Source: an uncultured Paracoccaceae bacterium (lineage in GTDB: Bacteria; Pseudomonadota; Alphaproteobacteria; Rhodobacterales; Rhodobacteraceae). Taken from it: a DNA stretch of 14,379 nucleotides. The position numbers and the translations under genes were made by a program. The notes beneath the pieces are model-generated. The model was not told the origin of the DNA, did not search any database, and saw nothing but the letters and a program-made list of their open reading frames with translations. Shown here one piece after another: positions 5,965-13,542 of the stretch (position 1 is the stretch's first letter; every line of letters starts with the position of its first letter). The stretch spans positions 1-14,379 of the forward strand of contig CAJXHQ010000026.1 in assembly GCA_913054485.1 (NCBI GenBank), written 5' to 3'.

Positions 5965-6930
5965 CTCGGTTCCAAAGACGTCTCCCTGCTGCATGATTTT
6001 GCGGTGGTCTGCCGTGAAGGCAACCTCACCCGTGCGGCCCGCGAGCTGAACACAGTGCAATCGGCCGTGACACAGCGCATGAAGCGGCTGGAGGACGCGA
6101 TGGGCACCCGCCTGCTGAAGCGCCATTCACGGGGGGTGACCCCGACCGAACAGGGGCAGATCCTGCTGAGATATGCCCGGAAGCTGAACACGCTGGTTGC
6201 TGACGCAACCGCTGAAGTCGGCGCCTGGGAGGCCTCACCCTCCGGTGCGGTCTCTATCGGCCTGCCCCCCTCGGTCTCCACTGTACTGACTTCTCCGCTT
6301 ATTGAAGCGGTCAAGACAGCTCTGCCCAATGTTGAGCTTACGGTGGCAGAGGCCTTCTCCGGCTACCTCTCGGGCTGGCTGGAAAACGACGAGATCGACC
6401 TTGGATTCGTTTTCGACCGCGCCCCCGGCCCGCGCACCATGGTGTCCCCGCTGATGCGCGAAGAGCTCTACCTGATCACCCTGCCCGAAACCGCAAGGCG
6501 CCTGCCCGCCGCGCTTGGCATCGGGGACCTCTGCAGCCTCAGCCTGGTCGGACCCAGCCGCCGCCACGGGCTGCGCCGCGACCTGGAAACCGCGGCAGAA
6601 GCAGCGGGGCGGGCGCTGGACATCGTGCTGGAAGTTGATGCCGGCTACCAGCTGATCCGCCAGGTCCTGCGCGGCGTGGGATCCTGCGTTCTTGCCAGAT
6701 CCGCCGTGATGCCCGAGCTGCAGGATGGCACGCTGGCCGCGGTTCCCATCAGCAACCCCAGAATGCGGCGCACCGTTTGCCTTGCCAGAAAACGCGAGAA
6801 ATCAGACAGCTATCTGCTCGCGCGCATCGAAGAGACCCTGAAAACCGTGGTCACAGAGCTTGTTGAGGGTCAAAAATGGCCCGGTGAACTGGTCACGGAG
6901 CAGACCAGCCCGCTGCCCTCTCCCAGGTAA
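5962..6930 (+). CDS. LysR-family transcriptional regulator (Nac-like), divergent from the TRAP operon
   Basis: This 322-residue regulator has an N-terminal winged helix: LLHDFAVVC, then the helix-turn-helix at about residues 20-42 (NLTRAARELNTVQSAVTQRM), then LEDAMGTRLLKRHSRGVTPTEQG. The effector domain runs from about 92 to 295, with SIGLPPSVSTVLTSPLI and a SGYLSGWLENDEIDLGFVF segment that recalls Nac/CynR-type members. The start is GTG at 5962, with AGGAG (5952-5956) five bases upstream. The last 25 or so residues after the effector domain look like an unstructured tail. It almost certainly controls dctPQM and the two enzyme genes, judged from the divergent layout. The co-inducer is probably the transported compound or a product of it. 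Confidence 0.92.
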   Translation: MLGSKDVSLLHDFAVVCREGNLTRAARELNTVQSAVTQRMKRLEDAMGTRLLKRHSRGVTPTEQGQILLRYARKLNTLVADATAEVGAWEASPSGAVSIGLPPSVSTVLTSPLIEAVKTALPNVELTVAEAFSGYLSGWLENDEIDLGFVFDRAPGPRTMVSPLMREELYLITLPETARRLPAALGIGDLCSLSLVGPSRRHGLRRDLETAAEAAGRALDIVLEVDAGYQLIRQVLRGVGSCVLARSAVMPELQDGTLAAVPISNPRMRRTVCLARKREKSDSYLLARIEETLKTVVTELVEGQKWPGELVTEQTSPLPSPR

Positions 6931-6996
6931 GCCGCCTTTGGCCGCCTGCCTGCAGCTGTTTCCTGCCCTGCCCGCGCTCCACACAGGCACTCCCGC

Positions 6997-9900
6997 TTAG
7001 AACGGCATCCGGAAGCTGAACGAACCGCCAGTGGCCTTGAAGCCGCTGGCGCCGATGCCGTCGTAGAATAATTCACCGTGCAACAGGACGTCCTTGCGCG
7101 GGACACTGTAGGTCAGCCCGGCCGTCACCCGCGCCCGCACCTCATCCGCCGAAGTCAGCACCCCGGTATCTGTGGCAGGTGTTTCATCCATCTTGTCGAA
7201 ATCATAAACCCCGGCAAGAGAGAGTTTCCAGGACAGGGAATTGCCTTTGGCTGTCCCGGTTCTGTATCTCACTTCCGGACCAAACTCGAACCGCCCGAGA
7301 TCGAAGGTCTGGCTCGGGATCAGATTGCCCAGAGAATCCGTATATGCCTCTTGCTCCTCCCAATAATAGATCGCCCGGGCGAAGGGGCTGACCACGTATT
7401 GCCCCATGTCGATATCCCCCGTCAGACCGGCCTGGACCAGCAGGCGGTTGGTATCGAACTCATCCTTGAAGAGCCCAAGCGCGTCGACGTCGTTATAGGA
7501 TTTCCCGAATGTCACCCGGCCGTCAAAATAGAGGTCGTCCTGAAGCCGCACCACCGCGTAGGGGCCGACCATCCAGCCTATGCCCTCGGCACTGGTGTTC
7601 TCAGACGGATTGTTTTCCTCCGAGATATCCAGCTGCCCCATGACGCCAACAATGGCGTCTTCGCTGACCCGGTAATCAGCCCCTGCAAAAACGAAACCGT
7701 TCTCACTCCGCCCGTTTTCGGTGTCCAGAAATGCGATCGCCCCCTGCAGCCAGATGTCCCAGCGGCCTTCGATCGCCGGGGTCAGCACTTCTTCTGCCGC
7801 AGCGCCGGCAAAGGCGAACGGCTGCACCTCCTCGAGCGCGGCATCAGCCGCTGCCACTGAAGAGCGCAGGGGCGGCAGGCCGGTCTTATCCGCACCGCCG
7901 TGTTGCGGCGGCGACCAAGGGGCACCCGCATTCAAACTGTCCATCAGCGCCTCAAGCGAACGATAAGTGAGATCAAAACTCAGGCTCTGCCCTCTGTCCA
8001 TGCTGCTGAAATTCAAGCTGTTTGCGCCGCTGCTCCGCCGCTCCAGAGACGCCCGCAGGCGAGGGACAAGATCCGGCTGGGCACTTACAATCCGGTCGGC
8101 CCTGCCCCGGACGAAGGCCCCGATCACCTCCTGAGTTTTCTCAACGTCAGCCACGGTGTCCCGGTTATTGGTCAGCTGAAATGACACATCCTGCAAGCCG
8201 GCAGCGCTGGCTGTCACCGCGTAGGAGAGCAACCCGCCGCTACCGTAATCAGATGACGTTCCATTGGCAGTCATAGCTGAGCTTTCCGCCACTCCATTTG
8301 CATCGGTCACGACAGTTTCGGAGCGGTTCCCGGTGGCTGCGAAGGTGACCGATGCGCCGGACGCCGGGGCAAAGAACGTGACACTGACATTGGAAACGCC
8401 GTATCCGTTGGCGTCGGTGACCGTTGCGGCCAGCGGAGCGTCGAACGCCGTGTTCATGTCCGCCGCCTGCCCTGAGCCGGAGGTGGCAGCAAGGCCGGAC
8501 GGCACCCCAGCAGCTGTGCCGGATGCGTTGAAAACAAAGGGGGTCGCGTCGCTGTCATTGCTGCCCAGCTCCACGGTCCAACTAAAACTGCCATCCCGCG
8601 CCGGCGTATAGGAAACAGTTAGCGCAGCACTTCCGCCCGGTGCAATAGTACTGTCCGCCATGCCCGCACTGCCAACGCTGGCCTGTGTGGCCGCGCGCGC
8701 CGAGGGGCTGCCCAGAACGAGGTCAGCCGAGGCGTTGTTACTGACAGTGAACTGCGCCGTCTGCTGCACACCCGCGGTCAAACCACTGCCAAGCGCAGCG
8801 GTATCGCCGCTGGCAAAAGAGGCCCCGCCAAAGTCCACCGCAATTTCCGGCTCTCCCGCAGCGGCGCCGCCGGCTTGGAACACAAATGTGCCTTCATCCG
8901 CATCGCTGTTGCCCAGCGACAGCGCCCAGGAGAACGCCCCGTCAAGCACCGGTGCGTAGGTCACTGTCAGCACCGTGCTGTCCCCCGGCGAAAGGCTGGT
9001 GACCGCGGGCGACAGATCCATACTGCTTATTGTCACATTGCTGCTGGAACTCTCCGCGGGCTGACCCACGCTCAGATCCGCTGTACCCGAGTTGGTCACC
9101 GTGTATTGCACAGTCTGCTGCGCCCCGGCAGTGAAGCCACTGCCCAAAGCATCCATCGTGCCGCTGGCAAATCCCGCACCGGCCCGCAGCACTGAGATTT
9201 CAGGTTCGCCGGCCGAGGAACCGGAAGCGTCAATCAGGAAAGGGGCCTCGTTGTCATCCGGATCATCATTGGCCAGGGAAACCCGCCAGCTGAACCCCCC
9301 GGCCAGCGCTGGTGTATACTTGACGGTCAGCGTCGTGCTGGCACCCGCCGCGAGACTGCTGATCCCGGGCGGGAACGCCATGCTGTCAACCGCCGCATTG
9401 CTTAGCGCAGACGCCGACAGCCCGGTCAGATTCAGGACGCCATTGCCCTCATTCTTCACCGTGAACTCAGCTGTCTGCTGCTCCAGGGCCATAAAACTGC
9501 TGCCGAGGTCGTTGTCCGCGTCGCTGGCGAACCCGGAGCCGCCGTATTCCACCGTGATCTCCGGCGACGCCGTCGCCCCCGAGACAGCAATGTCAAAGGT
9601 GTCCTCGTCTGTGTCGTTGCTCAGAATATCAAGGTTGAAGCTGAACGCCCCGATCGCCGCCGGCCGGTAAGTCACCGTCAGCGTTGCGCTGCTCCCTGCA
9701 GCCACCGTTGTGCTGGTCAGGTCGAGGCCGCTCACCGCCACGTTGCTCTCGCCCGAGACATGGGTGGAAGGATCCGGCGTCGTGAGGGTCAGCGCAGCGG
9801 TGCCGCTGTTGGAGATCGTGTAGGTCATCGTGCTGTCCGCCCCCGCAGAGGGGCTGCCGGACCAGCTGTCCGTGCCGCCATCGGTGACGCCGCCGCTGCT

Positions 9901-10413
9901 TTCCGAGGAGGTTACGCCGATCTCCGGCGCGCTAGAGCTCGGGTCCGTGAAGGTGCCTTCTCCCCCGGAATAAGTATACGGAGTCGAGTAGTTCGTGCCG
10001 CCGTAACTGAATTCCAACGTGCAGGTGGTCCGGCAATCCATGGCATAGATCCCCGTGGAACTACTGATCGCGACGCCGCCGCTCACGGTCATACCGGCTG
10101 AAGTACTGCCGCCGTTATAGAAGCTGAAATAAGTCAAATTATCTGCAACCTGGTGGACGTTCAGAAAGTTACCTGATGCCGGTGAGGTGCCGCTGCAGCT
10201 GTCGTTGTCCAGGTCAAGGAAAATGGTGTAGGCGCCCACGGGCCCGGTCCCGGTCCCGGTTATGGTGCAATCGAAATACCCGGCTTCAGCCTCGGAGCTG
10301 CTGGCCGACCAAAGCCCCGCAACAGAACCCAGTACAATCAGCGCCCGCCATGCTGAGGCCGCTCCGTCCGAAATCAACTGGGAAACGCGGCTCTGAAAAT
10401 GAAAAATATTCAC
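6997..10413 (-). CDS. Autotransporter with choice-of-anchor D / Ig-like passenger and C-terminal beta-barrel
   Basis: This 1138-residue surface protein starts at GTG 10413, with GGAGA seven bases upstream. The signal peptide is long, with a core near residues 23-38 and likely cleavage after AEA at 44. An N-terminal domain (45-160) has four cysteines (49, 73, 127, 131) that could form disulfides. Four related modules follow (about 163-280, 284-398, 404-517, 522-635), each built around PEI, FASG/LGS, TVxNxG and LTVxYxP: choice-of-anchor D / ASH-like beta-sandwiches. Residues 636-750 resemble an invasin-type Ig module (TVTDANGYGVSNVSVTFFAP). A 751-880 linker leads to a beta-barrel from about 883 (RWDIWLQGAIAF) that ends in phenylalanine (SFSFRMPF), as BAM substrates do. 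It is likely an adhesin displayed outside the cell. No protease site or catalytic motif was seen in the passenger. Confidence 0.85.
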   Translation of the reverse strand: MNIFHFQSRVSQLISDGAASAWRALIVLGSVAGLWSASSSEAEAGYFDCTITGTGTGPVGAYTIFLDLDNDSCSGTSPASGNFLNVHQVADNLTYFSFYNGGSTSAGMTVSGGVAISSSTGIYAMDCRTTCTLEFSYGGTNYSTPYTYSGGEGTFTDPSSSAPEIGVTSSESSGGVTDGGTDSWSGSPSAGADSTMTYTISNSGTAALTLTTPDPSTHVSGESNVAVSGLDLTSTTVAAGSSATLTVTYRPAAIGAFSFNLDILSNDTDEDTFDIAVSGATASPEITVEYGGSGFASDADNDLGSSFMALEQQTAEFTVKNEGNGVLNLTGLSASALSNAAVDSMAFPPGISSLAAGASTTLTVKYTPALAGGFSWRVSLANDDPDDNEAPFLIDASGSSAGEPEISVLRAGAGFASGTMDALGSGFTAGAQQTVQYTVTNSGTADLSVGQPAESSSSNVTISSMDLSPAVTSLSPGDSTVLTVTYAPVLDGAFSWALSLGNSDADEGTFVFQAGGAAAGEPEIAVDFGGASFASGDTAALGSGLTAGVQQTAQFTVSNNASADLVLGSPSARAATQASVGSAGMADSTIAPGGSAALTVSYTPARDGSFSWTVELGSNDSDATPFVFNASGTAAGVPSGLAATSGSGQAADMNTAFDAPLAATVTDANGYGVSNVSVTFFAPASGASVTFAATGNRSETVVTDANGVAESSAMTANGTSSDYGSGGLLSYAVTASAAGLQDVSFQLTNNRDTVADVEKTQEVIGAFVRGRADRIVSAQPDLVPRLRASLERRSSGANSLNFSSMDRGQSLSFDLTYRSLEALMDSLNAGAPWSPPQHGGADKTGLPPLRSSVAAADAALEEVQPFAFAGAAAEEVLTPAIEGRWDIWLQGAIAFLDTENGRSENGFVFAGADYRVSEDAIVGVMGQLDISEENNPSENTSAEGIGWMVGPYAVVRLQDDLYFDGRVTFGKSYNDVDALGLFKDEFDTNRLLVQAGLTGDIDMGQYVVSPFARAIYYWEEQEAYTDSLGNLIPSQTFDLGRFEFGPEVRYRTGTAKGNSLSWKLSLAGVYDFDKMDETPATDTGVLTSADEVRARVTAGLTYSVPRKDVLLHGELFYDGIGASGFKATGGSFSFRMPF
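8509..9927 (-). repeat. Four tandem Ig-like (choice-of-anchor D) modules encoded in the autotransporter
   Basis: Four protein repeats of about 115 residues occupy 9574-9927, 9220-9564, 8863-9204 and 8509-8850. The last three share PEI, GxGFASG/GxSFASG, ALGSG, QQTxxxTVxN, LTVxYxP, FSW and NDDxD/NSDxD elements. The first is more divergent. The three closest copies are similar enough in DNA to allow slippage or unequal recombination that would change copy number. Confidence 0.75.
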
Positions 10414-10801
10414 TTAAAAATCTCCAGCCAATAAAAGTGGGCCGATAATTTGCAAACTTCAATAAACATGAGATGCGCAATATAAATTAGTCAATAAGTT
10501 GCGTTTTAAACTGACGTCAAAAAACTTGGCCACCTCCCGTCAACCCATCCAAATAATGTCGCCCCTAAATTATTCCGCGATCCGCGCTACGCAAAGGCAC
10601 GACCAAAATCTCTGCCTGGGCCGGTTCAAATAACCGCACCCTCAACGGAATTTCATCACAAATACTACTTTTACGATATTGATTATAGTTTTTATTTGCC
10701 CTAGCGGTTATTTAAGATCAACTCTGATCTGCGCCTTTTCCCGTCGGCACGTCCGGCGCAATCGGCAGTCCAAAATGATGCTGCAAATACGGAGGTACCG
10801 G
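10414..10801. promoter_or_regulatory. AT-rich divergent promoter region between autotransporter and collar operon
   Basis: This 388-bp spacer is clearly richer in A and T than its flanks, and no convincing gene was found in it. On the minus strand TTGACT (10489-10494) and TTGACG (10515-10520) look like -35 elements for the autotransporter, the latter inside the palindrome TGACGTCA (10512-10519). On the plus strand TATAGT (10684-10689) could be a -10 for the collar operon, giving a leader of about 110 bases; no matching -35 was found. An open frame from 10679 runs into the first collar gene but lacks a ribosome site, so I treat it as leader. Confidence 0.5.
10715..10730. promoter_or_regulatory. 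16-bp dyad upstream of the collar operon
   Basis: AGATCA and TGATCT flank a 4-base centre as a perfect inverted repeat, about 25 bases after the TATAGT element and 70 bases before the first collar gene. Its position suits a repressor site or short RNA hairpin. The protein that would use it is unknown. Confidence 0.4.
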
Positions 10802-11326
10802 ATGTCGGAGCCATTTCTTGCTGAAATAAAGATGGTCGGATTCAATTTCGCCCCGAGAGGCTGGGCTTTCCTGGACGGGCAGTTGCTGCCGATCAATCAG
10901 AACCAATCCCTGTTCTCGCTGCTGGGGACAACTTTTGGCGGTGACGGGCGCACCAGCTTCGCACTTCCGGACCTGCGCGGCCGCACCCCGCTGCACACCG
11001 GTGAATACGCCGGCGAGTCATACGATCTGGGCGAGAAAGGCGGGGAGGAGACCGTGACCCTGACCCCCGCGCAGATGCCGCAGCACAAACATGCGGCCGA
11101 GGCCTCGATGAACACCGCCGCCGAACCGGCTGCACAGGGGCATATTTTGGCAGGGTCCCTGCCAGGCACAGCTTCTTTCCAAAGCTACAATCACGCGGAA
11201 CAGACCACCCTGCGCGGCGATGCCATAGCAAATGCCGGGGGCAGCCAGGCGCATCAGAACATGCAACTTTTTCTCGCCGTCAATTTCTGCATCGCGCTTC
11301 AGGGGCTGTTCCCCTCGCGCAACTGA
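10802..11326 (+). CDS. Tail-collar domain protein 1 (microcystin-dependent-protein-like)
   Basis: This 174-residue protein is of the phage tail collar / Mdp family. The start at 10802 is set by GGAGG (10791-10795) six bases upstream and by alignment with the two paralogues that follow. The N-terminal half carries the family core: MSEPFLAEIKM, NFAPRGWAFLDGQLLPI, LFSLLGTTFGGDG and LPDLRGRTPLH. A PQHKH motif supplies His95 and His97; related tail fibres bind metal with such HxH motifs. The middle (about 100-150) is variable, and the C-terminus LAVNFCIALQGLFPSRN is conserved. It has Leu at position 24 where copies 2 and 3 have Cys. No signal peptide is seen. It probably trimerises; its biological role in bacteria is not established. 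Confidence 0.88.
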   Translation: MSEPFLAEIKMVGFNFAPRGWAFLDGQLLPINQNQSLFSLLGTTFGGDGRTSFALPDLRGRTPLHTGEYAGESYDLGEKGGEETVTLTPAQMPQHKHAAEASMNTAAEPAAQGHILAGSLPGTASFQSYNHAEQTTLRGDAIANAGGSQAHQNMQLFLAVNFCIALQGLFPSRN

Positions 11327-11343
11327 TCTCAGGAGGATAACGG

Positions 11344-11862
11344 ATGTCGGACCCATATGTCGGCGAAATTCGCATGTTTGCCGGAAACTTCGCCCCGCGC
11401 GGCTGGGCCTTCTGCGACGGCCAGCTGATCGCAATCAGCCAGAACGATGCGCTGTTCTCTCTGCTGGGCACGATCTACGGTGGTGACGGGCGCACCACCT
11501 TCGGCCTGCCGGACATGCGCGGACGTCTGCCACTGCACGCCGGCCACGGCCCCGGGCTCAGCCTCCGCAAGCTGGGCAGCAGAGGCGGCGCGGAACAGGT
11601 GACCCTGACGGTCAACCAGATACCGTCCCACACGCATGATTTAAGCGTCAACAAGACGGAGGCCGATTCACTGGAGGCCTACAGCCAGGTGCTGGCCGCC
11701 AGAGCCGGCTTTGGCCTTTACTCTAAAGATCCGGCAGACGTGAGCATGTCCTCTTCCGCGATTACCAGCATCGGCGGCAGCCGCTCGCACACCAATCTGA
11801 TGCCAACCCTTTGTGTCAATTTCATCATTGCCCTTGTGGGCATCTACCCGAGCCGGTCATAG
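11344..11862 (+). CDS. Tail-collar domain protein 2 (microcystin-dependent-protein-like)
   Basis: This is the second tandem paralogue, 172 residues, 17 bases after the first, with AGGAGG (11331-11336) seven bases before the ATG. The core blocks are MSDPYVGEIRMFAGNFAPRG, WAFCDGQL, LFSLLGTIYGGDG and LPDMRGRLPLHAG. The SHTH motif gives His96 and His98. The central segment after residue 100 differs fully from its neighbours, while the end (NLMPTLCVNFIIALVGIYPS) matches them. That pattern suggests a fixed scaffold with a diversified tip. No export signal is visible. Confidence 0.9.
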   Translation: MSDPYVGEIRMFAGNFAPRGWAFCDGQLIAISQNDALFSLLGTIYGGDGRTTFGLPDMRGRLPLHAGHGPGLSLRKLGSRGGAEQVTLTVNQIPSHTHDLSVNKTEADSLEAYSQVLAARAGFGLYSKDPADVSMSSSAITSIGGSRSHTNLMPTLCVNFIIALVGIYPSRS

Positions 11863-11873
11863 GAGGCAGAAAC

Positions 11874-12404
11874 ATGTCAGAACCTTTCCTTGCTGAAATC
11901 CGGATTTTTGCCGGAAACTTTGCCCCCCGCGGCTGGGCCTTTTGCAACGGTCAATTGCTGCCCATTTCACAAAATTCAGCACTGTTCTCCCTGCTCGGCA
12001 CAACCTACGGCGGTGACGGACGGACCACGACGGCTCTGCCCAACTTGATGGGCCGCGCGCCGATGCATCCTGGCCGCGGTCCTGGCCTCACGACCCGGCG
12101 CCTGGGCCAGAAAATCGGCATCTCACAGGTGACATTGCACGAGATACAGCTTCCAGCGCACACTCATACGATGCGCGCAGCCAGTACCTCCGGCTCCGAG
12201 CAGGCGCCGTCCCCGCTCAGCGTGCTGGGGTCAACGCTGCCCTTCAGCCCGCAGTATCAGTCCAACACAACCGCAAACCTGGCACCTCTGAGCAGCGCAG
12301 CGCTTGGCAATAGCGGCGGCAGCCAGCCGCACGGCAACAAGCAGCCCTACCTGGCGCTCAATTACATCATAGCGCTTCAGGGTCTTTACCCGTCGCGGAG
12401 CTAA
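11874..12404 (+). CDS. Tail-collar domain protein 3 (microcystin-dependent-protein-like)
   Basis: This third paralogue has 176 residues. I placed the start at 11874, not the upstream in-frame 11811, because AGGAGG (11861-11866) lies seven bases ahead and MSEPFLAEIRIF aligns with copies 1 and 2. The ribosome site overlaps the previous stop codon, implying coupled translation. Core blocks are WAFCNGQLLPI, LFSLLGTTYGGDG, LPNLMGRAPMHPG, PAHTH (His96, His98) and a C-terminal LALNYIIALQGLYPSRS. The Ser/Thr/Pro-rich centre (about 100-150) is unique to this copy. It is followed five bases later by the acetyltransferase. Confidence 0.9.
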   Translation: MSEPFLAEIRIFAGNFAPRGWAFCNGQLLPISQNSALFSLLGTTYGGDGRTTTALPNLMGRAPMHPGRGPGLTTRRLGQKIGISQVTLHEIQLPAHTHTMRAASTSGSEQAPSPLSVLGSTLPFSPQYQSNTTANLAPLSSAALGNSGGSQPHGNKQPYLALNYIIALQGLYPSRS

Positions 12405-12409
12405 ACAGT

Positions 12410-12934
12410 ATGGACAGCAGCACAGCAGCACATCCGCTGCCGCACATCACGCGGACGGCGGCGGCCGGTGTGCACCTGCGGCCTGAAACCGGCGCAGATG
12501 CAGTTTTTCTCGAAACGCTCTACCGCAGCACGCGGGAGACGGAGCTGGATCTTACGGGGTGGGACGAGGCGCAGAAGCAAGCCTTCATTGCCATGCAGTT
12601 CACGGCGCAGACCAGCCACTACCGGAAACACTACCCGGCAGCACTGCGGCTGATCATCGAGCTACAGGGGCAGCCCGCCGGGCGGCTATATCTTGAACGA
12701 TGGAAGAGTGAACACCGGATCATCGACATCGCCCTTCTCCCCAGGCACCGCGGCTGCGGGCTGGGAGCGGCGATCCTGCGGGATCTTCAGGCAGAGGCCG
12801 CCCACGCCGGGAAACCCGTCGGCATCCACGTGGAGAAGGAAAACCCGGCCATGTCACTCTACAAGCGGTTGGGCTTCCGGCGCAGTGCAGACAAGGGCAT
12901 CTACGACCTTCTGCACTGGCAGCCTGCCGGCTGA
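12410..12934 (+). CDS. GNAT-family N-acetyltransferase in the collar operon
   Basis: This 174-residue GNAT protein moves an acetyl group from acetyl-CoA to an amine. The CoA pyrophosphate loop is RHRGCGLGAAIL (residues 112-123), preceded by the IIDIALL strand. The later motif HVEKENPAMSLYKRLGF (140-156) is the usual NxxAxxLYxxxGF element. The gene begins five bases after collar gene 3, so it belongs to the same message. The ribosome site is only a GGAG about ten bases upstream, which suggests translational coupling. I infer that it may acetylate a collar protein or the operon's target; nothing in the sequence proves the substrate. Confidence 0.88.
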   Translation: MDSSTAAHPLPHITRTAAAGVHLRPETGADAVFLETLYRSTRETELDLTGWDEAQKQAFIAMQFTAQTSHYRKHYPAALRLIIELQGQPAGRLYLERWKSEHRIIDIALLPRHRGCGLGAAILRDLQAEAAHAGKPVGIHVEKENPAMSLYKRLGFRRSADKGIYDLLHWQPAG

Positions 12935-12946
12935 TCCGCGGCAGGC
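12922..12946. terminator. Possible bidirectional hairpin between GNAT and DUF6916 genes
   Basis: GCCTGCCG (12922-12929) and CGGCAGGC (12939-12946) form an 8-bp perfect stem with a 9-base loop across the end of the acetyltransferase gene. It lies between two convergent genes as a terminator should, but neither strand has a good U-tract, so termination may be weak or protein-assisted. Confidence 0.4.
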
Positions 12947-12953
12947 GGGGCGG

Positions 12954-13247
12954 TCAGGTAAAAACCGCCTCGTACTGAAAACCACTGTCAGATTGGGCCA
13001 CCGGCACCAGAAACATCTCATGCGCCCCCAGGCTTTCATGGGATACCAGATAGGTCGCCTGCGGCAGCATCGGCGTCTGCGGCCCCTGCCACAACAGCGC
13101 AAATGCGCCGCCCTCCCGTGTGCCCTGGCCGATGCCACTGGCCTCAACCAGTGTCAGGGGAACCTCCCCCCCGTCAACAGAGGCACTGAAGTTTGTATTT
13201 TTAAAGCGAAGGAAATCCGAGACCGTCATTGAATTCAAACTCACCAC
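12954..13247 (-). CDS. Small DUF6916-like protein, convergent with the collar operon
   Basis: This protein of about 97 residues resembles DUF6916 proteins. From memory these are short beta-rich proteins ending near YEAVF that are often found beside collar genes. Visible blocks are MTVSDFLRFKNTNF, VPLTLVEASG, FALLWQGPQTPMLPQATYLV, LGAHEMFLVPVAQ and the terminal FQYEAVF. Tandem GTG codons at 13247 and 13244 lie behind GGAGAGGG (13252-13259); the ATG at 13229 is a weaker alternative. It has no signal peptide, transmembrane segment or catalytic motif. Its stop is 19 bases from the acetyltransferase stop. Function unknown; the guess that it works with the collar proteins rests on co-location. Confidence 0.72.
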   Translation of the reverse strand: MVSLNSMTVSDFLRFKNTNFSASVDGGEVPLTLVEASGIGQGTREGGAFALLWQGPQTPMLPQATYLVSHESLGAHEMFLVPVAQSDSGFQYEAVFT

Positions 13248-13542
13248 CCTACCCTCTCCAATAATCTTATTTAAACATGTGAAGCATTGCAGAATAATTG
13301 CCTCCCAACAATCCGTTTAATCCTCCAAACTGCATTGATCCGAGCGAAATGGCGAAGACCGCACTCAGGAAACAAGGGTCTTTGCAGATGTGCCTTGCGC
13401 CGCATAAGAGGCGGCCGGAGCACAGCCGGGCATATTACGGGAACATTCTCACTTCCGCCGGTCCGGTTTCCGAGAGATTGGGCTCAAGGCGCCTGCCGCG
13501 CACCCGAACTTGTTCCGGTGAAACGCAGACAGGCCGGGAACC
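13248..13542. other. Intergenic region upstream of the DUF6916-like gene
   Basis: These 295 bases hold no gene that I can support. The first 80 or so bases are AT-rich and probably carry the promoter of the DUF6916-like gene; TTTAAATAAGAT on the minus strand is -10-like. The rest is GC-rich. A weak GTTCC/GGAAC hairpin follows the end of the permease gene but has no U-tract. Plus-strand open frames crossing this stretch lack ribosome sites and run into the permease antisense. Confidence 0.4.

Noticed and set aside
8509..9927. Regularly spaced repeats that might be a CRISPR array or satellite
   Set aside because: The period of about 345 bases equals one protein module, the copies diverge at codon level, and the frame is open throughout. 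They are domain repeats of the autotransporter.
10679..10801. A 41-residue N-terminal extension of collar protein 1
   Set aside because: It lacks a ribosome site and homology to the paralogues, while the ATG at 10802 has GGAGG at ideal spacing and aligns exactly with copies 2 and 3.
10802..12404. Prophage or tailocin remnant, suggested by the tail-collar domains
   Set aside because: No other phage structural, lysis, integrase or attachment sequence is visible, all three genes look intact, and the neighbours are ordinary bacterial genes. A stand-alone Mdp-like operon fits better.
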